A DNA stretch of 64,000 bases from Halobium salinum (GTDB lineage: Archaea; Halobacteriota; Halobacteria; Halobacteriales; Haloferacaceae): NCBI RefSeq assembly GCF_026586625.1, contig NZ_JAODIW010000008.1, positions 553,811 through 617,810 of the forward strand, written 5' to 3'. Each line of letters begins with the position of its first letter. Position 1 is the first letter of the stretch. Shown piece by piece: positions 34,845 to 43,431 of the stretch. The notes below the pieces were generated by a model. It did not search any database and was not told the DNA's origin. It saw only the letters and a list, made by a program, of their open reading frames with translations. A program made the position numbers and the translations under genes.

Positions 34845-35729
34845 CTATCGCCGCCTCACCCGCGCCGTCTCGACGACCGACCCCGCCTCGTCGACGGTCA
34901 CGCGGAGCGTCTCGTCGTCCCGAGCGATAGGGACGACGACGCGGAACGGCTTCTCGGAGGCGACCGCCACGTCGCCGTCGTCGATACAGAACTCGAACTC
35001 CCAGAACGGTCGGTCGTCGACCGACTCCCCGTGGTCCGCGAGAAAGGCGACGACCGCGGGGTCGGCGAGCAGACGGAGGCCGACCGCCGTCGCCACCTCG
35101 GCGCCGCAGTCCCGACACCGGCTCACCGCCGGGAAGTGGAGGTGGTGGTCGGAGCCGCGTTCGACGCGCGTCTCGGTTCGGCCGCTGCAGGCGGGACAGA
35201 CGCCACGGTGGGCGAGCGTGAAGTCCCGCCACAGCCGCTTCCCGTAGGCTTCGAAGAGGGCCTCGACGTCCCGTCCACGTCGGGCGCGGGGTGGGAGGTA
35301 GCCGTAGTGGACGAGCGTCGAGCAGTCGATACAGGCGACCTCGACGTTCTCTTCGGCGTAGCGAGCCCGGAGCCGAGCACCACAGCTCGGGCAGTCGGCG
35401 TCGAGGTCGAGCGTGACCGGCTCCGGCGGCTCCCCGAATCGTTCGTCGGTGACGAGATCGACCGCCTTCGCCCCCGCCGCACGGAGGCGGTACCCCCCGT
35501 CGGTTTTGGCGACGAACCGGCCGAGCAACCGGTCGAGGTGGTAGTTGAATCGGCCGCTGTCCTCGAACCCCGCCGCCGACTGGAGGTCGGCGAAGCGTCG
35601 CGTCCGCCCGTTCCGGAGCGCGAGGAGGATGGCGATGCGGTCGGCGTCCGCGAGCGACCCCATGGCGTCGGCGGCCGACTCCCGGTCGACGTCGGCAGTC
35701 TCGGCTTCGTCCCCCGTCACACCGTCCAT
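34845..35729 (-). CDS. Winged-helix regulator with C-terminal zinc-ribbon domain
   Basis: A 294-residue protein. Residues about 20-95 form an ArsR-like winged helix (SLADADRIAILLALRNGRTRRFADLQSAAGFEDSGRFNYHLDRLL), and the rest is a haloarchaeal domain with four paired cysteine motifs: CPSCGAR, CIDCSTL, CPACSGR and CRDCGAE, likely binding two zinc ions. The C-terminal 60 residues (PFWEFEFCIDDGDVAVASEKPFRVVVPI) form a beta-rich segment. Such proteins are conserved in Halobacteria and presumed DNA-binding; targets are unknown. The gene converges with malG (50 bases apart) and its start faces the GH13 gene. Confidence 0.88.
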   Translation of the reverse strand: MDGVTGDEAETADVDRESAADAMGSLADADRIAILLALRNGRTRRFADLQSAAGFEDSGRFNYHLDRLLGRFVAKTDGGYRLRAAGAKAVDLVTDERFGEPPEPVTLDLDADCPSCGARLRARYAEENVEVACIDCSTLVHYGYLPPRARRGRDVEALFEAYGKRLWRDFTLAHRGVCPACSGRTETRVERGSDHHLHFPAVSRCRDCGAEVATAVGLRLLADPAVVAFLADHGESVDDRPFWEFEFCIDDGDVAVASEKPFRVVVPIARDDETLRVTVDEAGSVVETARVRRR

Positions 35730-36000
35730 AGGGGGAGGAGGCGGAGCGGACTGAAGAACACTTCACCTCCCGGTCGAGCCGTGGCGAGCAGGCGACACTC
35801 CGCGTGGACGCGAGAGGGCGTGTCGCACAGCCGCCTCGACCGCTCCCGCGCCGTTCTCAGCGCACGTCGGCGGTGGTCCCGGCCTCGGGTATGAAGCTTC
35901 GCGTGGGACGTGGCGAGTCCGACGCCGCGAATCGGCGCGCCCGAGAGCAGAAGATTCCTTCAGAACAGGTTTATCGGGCGTCCGAACGCCCGGACGAGTG

Positions 36001-38262
36001 ATGCACCATCCCGGGCCCCCGCGGTTCACGAGCGTCGGCGAGTCGGTCGAGTTGGCACCACGGAACCCCGACCGTATCTGCGACGACGGCGGCGCAGAGG
36101 GAGGCGTCGAGGACCAAGACGACGCCCCGGTCGGCGCGGGCGACGGCTCGTTCCGGTGGCGACTCGCCGACCGCCCCGTCGACAGCGACGCCGCGGTCGA
36201 CCCCGGACAGGGCAGTGGCGCCGTATCGCACCTCACTCCCGACGAGCCGGGCGTCTACGTCGCCGAACTGGAGGCTCCCGAGGGCGTCCACGAACAGGTC
36301 GTCCGCGCGTTCCCGGACGTGCGCCACGAGGCGACGTTCCGCGTCGCCGACGAGGACGTGGAGGGCGACGTGAGCGACGCCGACCGCGTCTCCGTGCTCG
36401 GCGCGTTCAACGACTTCACGATGGGCACCCACCGCGCCCGACGAGAGAACGGCGCGTGGGTGCTCGACGCCTCACTCCCGCCAGGCGACCACGACGCCAT
36501 CTTCGCTTTCGACGACTCGTTCGACCCCTACGCCCGTGCCGAGGTGACGGTGGAGGGGCCGGAACGGCCCCGAGTCCGGCTGGACGCTCGCCGGGCGGGC
36601 GACGACCGAGAGGACGACGAGGTCGTCGTGACCGCGACCGCGCGGGCGGCACCCGACGGCGACGAAGCCCCCCGCGTCGAGTTCCACCTCGACGGCCGAG
36701 ACGGCCTCTCGTGGGACGACGTGACCGTCGACGGCGACGAACTGCGGTTTCCGGGCTCCTCAATGGCGGACGGCGGCGTCGCCCGAATCCACGCCGTGCC
36801 CGTGGCCGAACGTCACGGCATCGCCGACACGCTCTCGCTCACCGTCGACGGCGAGGACGGCGGCGGGACGCTCGGCGTCGACCGCCCCGCCGACGCGCCC
36901 GGCTGGGTCCGCGACGCGACCATCTACCAGATATTCGTCCGCGAGTTCGCCGGCGAGACCGTCGACACGACGTTCCGGGAGATAGCGCGCCGCGTCGAGT
37001 ACGTCGCCTCCCTCGGCGTCGACACGGTGTGGCTCACGCCCGTCGTCGCCTCGCCGACCCGCCACGGCTACCACGCCACCGACCTGTTCGACACCGCCGC
37101 CGACCTCGGCACGCGCGCGGAGTTCGAGTCGATGGTCGAGCGGTTCCACGAGTTCGACATCAGAGTCGTCTTCGACCTCGTCGTCAACCACACCTCCCGG
37201 GACCACCCCGCCTTCCAGCTGCACCGCGCGGGCGTCCCCGGCTACGAGGACCACTACGAGCGCGTCCCGGTCGAGGAGAACGCGACCGACGTCGACTGGG
37301 CCGGCGACGACGCCCCCGGCGTCTACTTCAACTGGACGCAGATTCCGAACCTGAACTACGACTCCCTCGCGGTCCGGCGCTGGATGCTCGACGTAATCGA
37401 CGAGTGGGCGCCCGTCGTCGACGGGTTCCGCTGCGACGTGGCGTGGGGCGTCCCCCACGGCTTCTGGAAGGAGGTTCGCGAGCGCCTGAAGGCCGCGAGT
37501 CCGGAGTTCCTCCTGCTCGACGAGACCGTTCCCCGGCGGGTGGGGTTCCGCGAGAACGAGTTCGACCTCCACTACGACACGGACCTCTACTACGCCCTCC
37601 GGGACGTGGGCACCGGTGACGCGCCGGCGACGGCGCTGCTCGACGCGCTCGGCGCATCGGCACAGCGAGGGTACCCCGACGAGGCGGTCCACATGCGCTA
37701 CGTCGAGAACCACGACGAGGAACGCTACGCCACAGAGTGCGACGAGGGGACCCTGCGGCCCGCGGCGGCCGCGACGTTCACTCTCCCCGGCGCGCCGCTG
37801 ATTTACTACGGCCAGGAGCGCGGCGTCCCCGAGCAACGCGGGACGATGCGCTGGCACGACGGCGACGCCGCGCTGACCGACTACCACCGTCGGCTCGTCG
37901 CGCTCCGCACCGAGGAGCCTGCCCTGCGCGCCGACGGCGTCGAACCGGTCGGCGTCGAGGTCGTCGAAGGAGGAGCCGATGGCGACGGAGTCGGCGCCGG
38001 CGGAGCCGGGACCGACCCCGCGACCGACCGAGTCGTCGCCTACGAGCGTTCCGGTGCGGGCGAGTCGGCGTCGGTCGACGCGGTGACCGACCCGCTGGTC
38101 GTCGTCCTGCACTTCGACTCGGGGTCGGTGACGGTACGCCTCGACTACGCGGTCGACACGACGGACCTGCTGACGGGGACGGACGTGGCGGCGGGGGACG
38201 ACGGGGCCCTCCGCGTCGAGGACGCCGTCGTCCTCCGCGGGCGACCGTCGACCGGGAACTGA
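36001..38262 (+). CDS. GH13 alpha-amylase/cyclomaltodextrinase family with N-terminal CBM48-like domain
   Basis: A 753-residue cytoplasmic enzyme without a signal peptide. Residues about 10-230 hold two beta-sandwich domains (VSVLGAFNDFTMGTHRARR is the E-set/CBM48-like part). The GH13 barrel follows: ATIYQIFVREFAGETVDTTF, VWLTPVVASPTRHGYHATD, VVFDLVVNHTSRDHPAF, nucleophile Asp in VDGFRCDVAWGVPHGFW, acid Glu in FLLLDETVPRRVG, transition-state Asp in YVENHDEERYATE. The subclass resembles maltogenic amylases/cyclomaltodextrinases that degrade imported oligosaccharides. A Gly/Asp-rich insert precedes the last sheet. A ggtttatcggg TATA-like box at 35968-35978 is 28 bases upstream of the ATG. Confidence 0.92.
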   Translation: MHHPGPPRFTSVGESVELAPRNPDRICDDGGAEGGVEDQDDAPVGAGDGSFRWRLADRPVDSDAAVDPGQGSGAVSHLTPDEPGVYVAELEAPEGVHEQVVRAFPDVRHEATFRVADEDVEGDVSDADRVSVLGAFNDFTMGTHRARRENGAWVLDASLPPGDHDAIFAFDDSFDPYARAEVTVEGPERPRVRLDARRAGDDREDDEVVVTATARAAPDGDEAPRVEFHLDGRDGLSWDDVTVDGDELRFPGSSMADGGVARIHAVPVAERHGIADTLSLTVDGEDGGGTLGVDRPADAPGWVRDATIYQIFVREFAGETVDTTFREIARRVEYVASLGVDTVWLTPVVASPTRHGYHATDLFDTAADLGTRAEFESMVERFHEFDIRVVFDLVVNHTSRDHPAFQLHRAGVPGYEDHYERVPVEENATDVDWAGDDAPGVYFNWTQIPNLNYDSLAVRRWMLDVIDEWAPVVDGFRCDVAWGVPHGFWKEVRERLKAASPEFLLLDETVPRRVGFRENEFDLHYDTDLYYALRDVGTGDAPATALLDALGASAQRGYPDEAVHMRYVENHDEERYATECDEGTLRPAAAATFTLPGAPLIYYGQERGVPEQRGTMRWHDGDAALTDYHRRLVALRTEEPALRADGVEPVGVEVVEGGADGDGVGAGGAGTDPATDRVVAYERSGAGESASVDAVTDPLVVVLHFDSGSVTVRLDYAVDTTDLLTGTDVAAGDDGALRVEDAVVLRGRPSTGN

Positions 38263-38385
38263 CCGGCGCGGGGCCGACCGGTGCGATTCGCCCGTGCCGA
38301 CCGGAACGGCCCTCGTGCGACCACTCGGCTGGCCTGCAGAAATCTGGCCGGCAGGTAATTACCGAGTCCGGTCGGAGGTGTGTCA

Positions 38386-38673
38386 ATGACCGAGCGACAG
38401 CGCTGGGAGTACGAGACGCTCCAGCCCTCGAAGGGGCCGACCCACAAGGAGTTGGAGGACCCGAAGCCGGAGCTGAACGAGCTCGGCGACGAGGGGTGGG
38501 AGTTGGTCGACACCGTGGAGTACGTCGGCGGCGGGACGAAGTTCCTGATTCTGAAGCGGCCGGCGTCCGGCGGCGACCACGGGAGCGCCGAGAGCCGCGG
38601 AAGCGATGACGGCGACGAGAACGATAGCGACGACGAGACCGGCGAGGGGACGGGAAGCGGTGAGCGGCGATGA
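38386..38673 (+). CDS. DUF4177 domain small protein with acidic tail
   Basis: A 95-residue protein. The first 55 residues match DUF4177: RWEYETLQPS, LNELGDEGWELVDTVEY and TKFLILKRPA, the pattern in which GxEGWELV is the hallmark. The C-terminal 40 residues are Gly/Asp/Glu/Ser-rich and probably disordered. The function of DUF4177 is unknown. The ATG at 38386 is used, although a GTG lies two codons earlier. A four-span membrane protein gene starts 16 bases downstream on the same strand, so the two may be cotranscribed. Confidence 0.87.
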   Translation: MTERQRWEYETLQPSKGPTHKELEDPKPELNELGDEGWELVDTVEYVGGGTKFLILKRPASGGDHGSAESRGSDDGDENDSDDETGEGTGSGERR

Positions 38674-38688
38674 ACGGGACGAGCAGCG

Positions 38689-39702
38689 ATGAGTAGCGAG
38701 GACATCAGCACCGCGGACACGATGCGCGAGCGGACCGACGAGAGCCGCATCAAACTCTGGATTCTGCTACAGGCTTCGCGCATCTACATGAGTCTCGCGC
38801 TCGCCGTCGTCCTCTTCGTCGTGTTCGTGCTCGCCGGGACGTTCATGGACCCGCCGTTCGCCGTCCTCGTCAGGGGGAGCGACACAATCGAGACGGCGTT
38901 CTCCTCGATGCTCGGCGCGGTCATCACCGCGGTCACGCTCGTCGTCTCCGTCAGCCAGTTGGTCATCTCCCAGGAGAACGGCCCGCTGGGCGACCAGCAC
39001 CAGCGCATGAGCGACGCGATGGACTTCCGCTCGTTCACCGAGGAGATCATCGGACAGGAGCCGCCGGCGGACCCCTCACACTTCCTCAGAGTGTTCGTCG
39101 ACGAGAGCGAGCGCCGGGCGAAGGCGCTCCAGCGGCTGGTCGAGGAGACCGACGACGAGGAGTTCAAACGGGAGGTGGACACGCTCGTCGACAGCCTCCA
39201 CGGGAACGGAGAGGCCGTCCGCGACCAACTGGAGGGGTCGACGTTCGGCACCTTCGAGGTGGTGTTCGCCGCGCTCAACTACAACTACTCCTCGAAAATC
39301 TACCACGTCGAGCGGATGCGACACGAGTACGAGGACACCGTCGACGACGGGATGTCGGCCGCGATGTCGGACCTCCGGACCGCCCTCTCCATGTTCGGTC
39401 CCGCCCGCGAGCACGTCAAGACCCTCTACTTCCAGTGGAGTCTGATGGACCTCTCGCAGGTCATCCTCTACGCGGCCGTACCGGCGCTCATCGTCGCCGG
39501 CGCGATGCTCGGGTTCGTCGGTCCGAACTCCTTCCAGGGGAGCCTGCTCGGGGTCAACACCATCCTCTGGGTGTTCGCGGCCGCCTTCACCGTCACCGCC
39601 TTTCCCTTCCTCGCGTTCATCGTCTACATCGTCCGCATCGCGACGGTGGCGAAGCGTACGCTCGCCATCGACCCGCTCATCCTCCGGGACTCACAGCGCT
39701 GA
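38689..39702 (+). CDS. Four-span membrane protein of unknown function
   Basis: A 337-residue protein with TM1 at about 34-56 (MSLALAVVLFVVFVLAGTF), a second hydrophobic segment at about 70-90 (MLGAVITAVTLVVSVSQLVIS), a long charged helical soluble region (about 95-245) and two C-terminal spans (VILYAAVPALIVAGAMLGFVG and ILWVFAAAFTVTAFPFLAFIVYIV). The second segment resembles the DUF2254 pattern, but I cannot claim membership. It overlaps no neighbour and follows the DUF4177 gene closely. No catalytic motif is visible. Confidence 0.82.
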   Translation: MSSEDISTADTMRERTDESRIKLWILLQASRIYMSLALAVVLFVVFVLAGTFMDPPFAVLVRGSDTIETAFSSMLGAVITAVTLVVSVSQLVISQENGPLGDQHQRMSDAMDFRSFTEEIIGQEPPADPSHFLRVFVDESERRAKALQRLVEETDDEEFKREVDTLVDSLHGNGEAVRDQLEGSTFGTFEVVFAALNYNYSSKIYHVERMRHEYEDTVDDGMSAAMSDLRTALSMFGPAREHVKTLYFQWSLMDLSQVILYAAVPALIVAGAMLGFVGPNSFQGSLLGVNTILWVFAAAFTVTAFPFLAFIVYIVRIATVAKRTLAIDPLILRDSQR

Positions 39703-39775
39703 GTCGGACTCCCGATTTCGGGTTCCACGTTCACACGGCCCAATCCGTTTTGACGTCCGGGTCCGACACGTCCCC

Positions 39776-39946
39776 ATGTCGATTCTCCAGCGGCTCAGGT
39801 CGATGCTCACCCCGGACACAGACCGAGGAGTCAAGTTCGAGTGTTCGGCGTGTGGCGAGACGTTCGAGTCCGACCACGCGACCTGCCCGAACTGTGGTTC
39901 GGACAACGTGGTCGAGCGGGAGAGCTTCGAGATGCGGCCCGAGTGA
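39776..39946 (+). CDS. Small zinc-ribbon protein
   Basis: A 56-residue protein starting MSILQRLRSMLTPD. It has CSACGETF and CPNCGSDN, two CxxC knuckles spaced to bind one zinc ion, of the type common in haloarchaeal mini-proteins (double CxxC zinc-finger micro-proteins). Codon use and the C-terminal acidic residues agree with real coding sequence. Functions of most such proteins are unknown; several affect stress adaptation and biofilms in Haloferax. It is separate from, but in the same orientation as, the membrane protein gene upstream. Confidence 0.8.
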   Translation: MSILQRLRSMLTPDTDRGVKFECSACGETFESDHATCPNCGSDNVVERESFEMRPE

Positions 39947-39958
39947 CGCCGGCGACGG

Positions 39959-40816
39959 TCACCGCCCCGGTGGGGCGTAGGTGTCGCTGACGGCGACGAC
40001 GGGTGTGAGTGCGGTCTCGGCCGTCCCGACAGCCGCGCGGCCGTCCCTCCCCCCGTCCGTCCGGTTTCTCTCTACTCCTTCGCGAGCGACGCTGCCGGCT
40101 ACGAACACCGTCGTTGTCGAGTCGGCGGCGAGCGCGACGCGGAGTGTCCGGCGGGTCGGATCGTCGCCGACGCCTCTCGGCGTCGAGAGGACGAGCTCGT
40201 GGGTCCCCGGTCGGCAGTCGCGGTGACCCGCGGCGGCACCGTAGCCGAGGCCGGTCGCCAGGTCGGCGCCGTCGGCGAGCCACGCGTCGAGCGTCGGCGC
40301 CTCGGGGGCGACGTTGACGACGCGAACTCGGGCGGTGTCGGGGTGGAGCACGCCGAGCTTGTCGCGGAGCAGGCGCACCCGGAGGTCGGCGTCGGCGGCA
40401 GCGCCGAAGACGACCAGCGTGTACGGGACCGCACCGAGCCGGAGCGACCGGCGGGCGAGGCGCCGTCCGCTCCCGTCGTCGGCGACCGTCACGTCGTACG
40501 TGCCGGTGGGGACGACGAGCGGGTCGACGACGTTCGTGGGGACGCCCTCGGCGTCGAACCGGAAGCCGAGTTCGCCGGTGACGGTCCCCGCCGGAAGCCG
40601 GAACGACGGTATCGGCGACGTGGACGGGGCGTCGGCGTCGTAGTCCGTCTTCGTCGGCGTCAGAGTGACCCGCAGGTCGTCGACGCCGGTGGCGAGGTGT
40701 GTGACGCGGAGTTTGGCGGCGCCCCGGCGGTCGAGGACGCGACGCTCCGTGGGTGGGGTGCGGGAGTGGAGGCGGACGCCGGTGTTCACGGGTGAGTGGA
40801 GGCGTGGAACGGGCAT
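39959..40816 (-). CDS. DUF4397 domain protein
   Basis: A 285-residue protein built of two DUF4397 beta-sandwich repeats: LRVTHLATGVDDLRVTLTP with YDVTVADDG, and ARVRVVNVAPEAPTLDAWLADG with GTHELVLSTP. VVNVAPEAP is the usual DUF4397 opening (RVVHASPDAP in other species). Most DUF4397 proteins are exported, but the chosen start MPVPRLHSPVNTG shows neither a Tat nor a Sec signal, so location is uncertain. The ATG at 40816 is selected; the frame stays open upstream without halophilic composition. It is divergent from the L15e gene. Confidence 0.8.
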   Translation of the reverse strand: MPVPRLHSPVNTGVRLHSRTPPTERRVLDRRGAAKLRVTHLATGVDDLRVTLTPTKTDYDADAPSTSPIPSFRLPAGTVTGELGFRFDAEGVPTNVVDPLVVPTGTYDVTVADDGSGRRLARRSLRLGAVPYTLVVFGAAADADLRVRLLRDKLGVLHPDTARVRVVNVAPEAPTLDAWLADGADLATGLGYGAAAGHRDCRPGTHELVLSTPRGVGDDPTRRTLRVALAADSTTTVFVAGSVAREGVERNRTDGGRDGRAAVGTAETALTPVVAVSDTYAPPGR

Positions 40817-40925
40817 AAGCCCCGAACCGTACTGGTATGGTAGTCGGTCGGAGCGGGCGAAGCGGTGGTCGGCCCCGGGTCGCCGTCGGCCGTGTGAACC
40901 CGCCACAGAGCCGCAGCCATCCGAA

Positions 40926-40936
40926 GTGCTTAACCG
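40926..40936 (+). promoter_or_regulatory. Candidate TATA box of the L15e gene
   Basis: The only AT-rich box in the spacer, aagtgcttaac, lies about 145 bases before the ATG at 41074. If used, the message has a leader of roughly 115 bases, unlike most genes here. Confidence 0.4.
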
Positions 40937-41073
40937 GCGGAGCGGGGAACGTTCGACAACTCGCTGGACGACGGGCCGCCAGTGGGCACCCGGTTCGCCG
41001 GGACGAAATGTGGTTTCGGCCGACCCGTGTGGGTCGACCGGAGCTGAATCGCAAGCGCCCGAAGGCACATACA

Positions 41074-41664
41074 ATGGCACGAAGCTTCTACTCCCACATC
41101 CGGGACGCGTGGAAGGACCCGGACGAGGGCAAGCTCGCGGAACTGCAGTGGCAGCGAAAGCAGGAGTGGCGCCGCCAGGGCGCCATCGAGCGCATCGAGC
41201 GCCCGACCCGCCTCGACAAGGCGCGCTCGCTCGGCTACAAAGCGAAGCAGGGCGTCGTCCTGACGCGCGTCGCCGTGCGCAAGGGGACCGCCCGCAAGCA
41301 GCGCCACAAGGCCGGCCGCCGGACGAAGCGCCAGGGCGTCAACCGCATCTCGCGGCGCAAGTCCATCCAGCGCATCGCCGAGGAGCGCGTCTCCCGAAAG
41401 TACCCCAACCTGCGCGTGCTCGCCTCCTACTGGGTCGGCGAGGACGGCTCGCAGAAGTGGTTCGAGACGATTCTCCTCGACCCCGAGCACCCCGCGATTC
41501 AGAACGACGACGACCTCGGCTGGATCTGTGACGACTCCCACAAGGGTCGCGCGTTCCGCGGCCTGACGAACGCCGGGAAGGACAACCGCGGCCTCACCAC
41601 GCGCGGGAAGGGCGCCGAGCACACCCGCCCGAGCGTGAACAAGGGCTCCCACCGCGGGACGTAG
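41074..41664 (+). CDS. rpl15e: 50S ribosomal protein L15e
   Basis: A 196-residue large-subunit protein specific to archaea and eukaryotes. It begins MARSFYSHIRDAWKDPDEG and shows RPTRLDKARSLGYKAKQG, VLTRVAVRKGTARKQRH, RRKSIQRIAEERVSRKYPNL, VLASYWVGEDGSQKWFE and the basic C-terminus TSRGLTNAGKDNRGL-like region ending GSHRGT. Sequence and length agree with L15e throughout. It stands alone rather than in a ribosomal operon. A T-rich stretch soon after the stop probably ends transcription. Confidence 0.98.
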   Translation: MARSFYSHIRDAWKDPDEGKLAELQWQRKQEWRRQGAIERIERPTRLDKARSLGYKAKQGVVLTRVAVRKGTARKQRHKAGRRTKRQGVNRISRRKSIQRIAEERVSRKYPNLRVLASYWVGEDGSQKWFETILLDPEHPAIQNDDDLGWICDDSHKGRAFRGLTNAGKDNRGLTTRGKGAEHTRPSVNKGSHRGT

Positions 41665-41693
41665 GCGGTCGCTACTCGCGGTTCGGTCGGTTC

Positions 41694-41706
41694 GGATTTT
41701 CTTTTG
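41694..41706 (+). terminator. T-rich terminator after the L15e gene
   Basis: The run gattttcttttg lies about 30 bases past the L15e stop. In Halobacteria, T-rich tracts like this end transcription. Confidence 0.5.
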
Positions 41707-41777
41707 TGTGGTCGATTCGGTGGGGAGCGGTCGCTATTCTGTGGCGAGTCAGTCTCGTTTGTTGTCTCGGTGTCGTC

Positions 41778-42095
41778 CGGAAGCCCCCGCACGCTCGGCG
41801 GTTCTGTCTCGCTGCGCTCCTCACCTCGCTACGCTCGGCTGCGGTGCTTGTGTCGGCAGAACCGCCGACCGCACGGCCCCTTCCGAAGTCCCGCCCACCG
41901 CAACCACACCCTCCCCAGCCGACTGCGATGCTCGGCCTTCGGCCTGTGCTTCTCCCCCCTCGCACGACGCACCGCGGACGGAGCCGCGGTGGCGCGCGCC
42001 GTGAGGCCTCTCGTGGTCGAACGGCGTCGTGCGAGGGATGACTGAGCGAGCGACCAGAGGGAGCGAGTGAGGGAATCGGCTGGGGAGGGTGTGGC
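41778..42095 (+). repeat. Composite hairpin repeat, copy B
   Basis: The first 116 bases (41778-41893) form a hairpin: ggaagcccccgcacgctcggcggttctg faces cagaaccgccgaccgcacggccccttcc, with 12 perfectly paired bases (tcggcggttctg/cagaaccgccga). The enclosed loop matches copy A. Beyond it are further nested inverted repeats: 19 bases at 41904-41922 against 42076-42094, and 13 bases at 41958-41970 against 42024-42036, with a 7-base accgcgg/ccgcggt pair at 41971-41977/41984-41990. The whole 190-base segment could fold as one large cruciform or long RNA hairpin. Confidence 0.8.
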
Positions 42096-42187
42096 TGTCG
42101 TGCTGTGGGTGGGACCCCTCTCGGGAGGACGTGTACGCCCCGACCAGAGCCGGTGTCGTTTTGTGAGACACCGGACGATACGACGAC

Positions 42188-42388
42188 GTGAACCGGTACT
42201 ATTCGGCGTACCTCCTCCTCTCGGCGGGTTTCGGCGCGGTCATCCTCGTCTTCGAGGGGGGCTGGACCAACCCGCTGATGCTCGTCAGCGCGTTCGTCAC
42301 CGGGATGCTGTTCGCTACACTCTCCGGAATCGCGCTCAACGTCGCGCTGAGGTTCCGAACGGGGGTGCGTGAGGGAAGGAGCGAGTAG
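42188..42388 (+). CDS. Small two-span membrane protein
   Basis: A 66-residue hydrophobic protein beginning with a GTG (MNRYYSAYLLLSAGFGAVILVFEGG) and a second span (PLMLVSAFVTGMLFATLSGIALNVAL) with a basic C-terminus. Codon use fits the genome. No family is recognised. It converges with the RimK-like gene, 33 bases away. Confidence 0.7.
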   Translation: MNRYYSAYLLLSAGFGAVILVFEGGWTNPLMLVSAFVTGMLFATLSGIALNVALRFRTGVREGRSE

Positions 42389-42421
42389 GGCTGTTCGACC
42401 CGACGGAGATACGACGGCAAC

Positions 42422-43306
42422 TCACTCCGAATCGGCCGTCTCCCGAATCAACCCCGCCAGCCTGTCGAAGAACCCGTCGTCGTACTTCGTCGCCGAATCG
42501 ACGGTCGGCCGGGCGTTCGTCTCGTTCACGACCAACCGTCCGTCGGTCTCCAGCAAGTCGACCCCGAGATAGCGTATCCCGAGCACCGCGGCCGTCCGCT
42601 CGGCCAGTTCCCGGTGCGCCGACGGCAAGTCCACCCCCGTCGCCTCGGCCCCGCGATGCACGTTGTGCTTCCACTTGCCTGCCGCGCGGTCCTCGTCAGA
42701 GAGCCGCCGTTCTACCCCGCCCACGCACTCGCCGTCGACGACCATCGCCCGGTAGTCGCGGGCGTCGGGGAGGTACTCCTGCAGGAGATAGGAGCGGTCG
42801 CCGGTCGCCTTGTAGTCGTGGACGAGGTCGAGGTAGTCGGTCACCCCGAGCGCGGAGTCCACGTCGCCGACGCGGACGACGCCGATTCCCCGCGTCGTGG
42901 AGTTGGGCTTGACGACGACGTCGGTGTCGCCGTCCGCGCCGAACGCCGCAACCGCCTCCGCGACCGCCGACTCACCTACCGGGTTCGAGACGAGCGTCGT
43001 CCGCGGCGTCGGAACGCCGGCCCGGGAGAGCGCCGCGACGACCCCCGCCTTGTTGCGCGATGTGAGAATCGCCTCGCGGTCGTTCACCCACGGCACGTCG
43101 AGCAGCGCGTCAACGACGCCGCCCTCCATCGGGCGGGTCGGGTAGACGAAGCCGGCGTCGAACCCGTCGAACTCGTCGCCGGGCGCGGAGAGGTCGAGCG
43201 TGCGCTCCTTGGCGCGGACGTGGTCGACCCGGATGTCGCGCTCGGCGAGGGGGTCGCGCAAGCGCTCGAACGTCTCCTCACGGGTGGCGACCGCGAGCCT
43301 GAGCAT
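42422..43306 (-). CDS. RimK-like ATP-grasp ligase
   Basis: A 294-residue ATP-grasp enzyme of the RimK/LysX group, which joins an amino acid (often glutamate) to a carboxylate acceptor with ATP. It has DVVVKPNSTTRGIGVVRVGD (ATP-grasp lysine and glycine loop), YLLQEYLPDARDYRAMVVDGE, AAGKWKHNVHRGAEATGVDLP, and the Mg-binding NETNARPTVDSA near the C-terminus. The N-terminal domain MLRLAVATREETFERLRDPLA is typical. The substrate, such as ribosomal protein S6, coenzyme F420 or a peptide, is unknown. The RimK-associated retropepsin family is represented at 12379. It converges with the small membrane protein gene. Confidence 0.88.
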   Translation of the reverse strand: MLRLAVATREETFERLRDPLAERDIRVDHVRAKERTLDLSAPGDEFDGFDAGFVYPTRPMEGGVVDALLDVPWVNDREAILTSRNKAGVVAALSRAGVPTPRTTLVSNPVGESAVAEAVAAFGADGDTDVVVKPNSTTRGIGVVRVGDVDSALGVTDYLDLVHDYKATGDRSYLLQEYLPDARDYRAMVVDGECVGGVERRLSDEDRAAGKWKHNVHRGAEATGVDLPSAHRELAERTAAVLGIRYLGVDLLETDGRLVVNETNARPTVDSATKYDDGFFDRLAGLIRETADSE

Positions 43307-43431
43307 GGGCTACGTGCGGAGCGTCGGGAGAAAAACCGGGGGGTTCTGGAACGCGCGTGTCGTCTTGCGAAACGAGCAGTTCCCCGCCCTTCTCGGCGAG
43401 AAGCGCGACGAACGGTGCCCGTTCACCCCGT

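Larger units (their letters stand above)
41665..42187. other. 523-base intergenic region dominated by the composite hairpin repeat
   Basis: No gene is supported. The region carries a T-rich terminator and repeat copy B (41778-42095). The last 90 bases precede the GTG of a small membrane protein. Confidence 0.65.
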
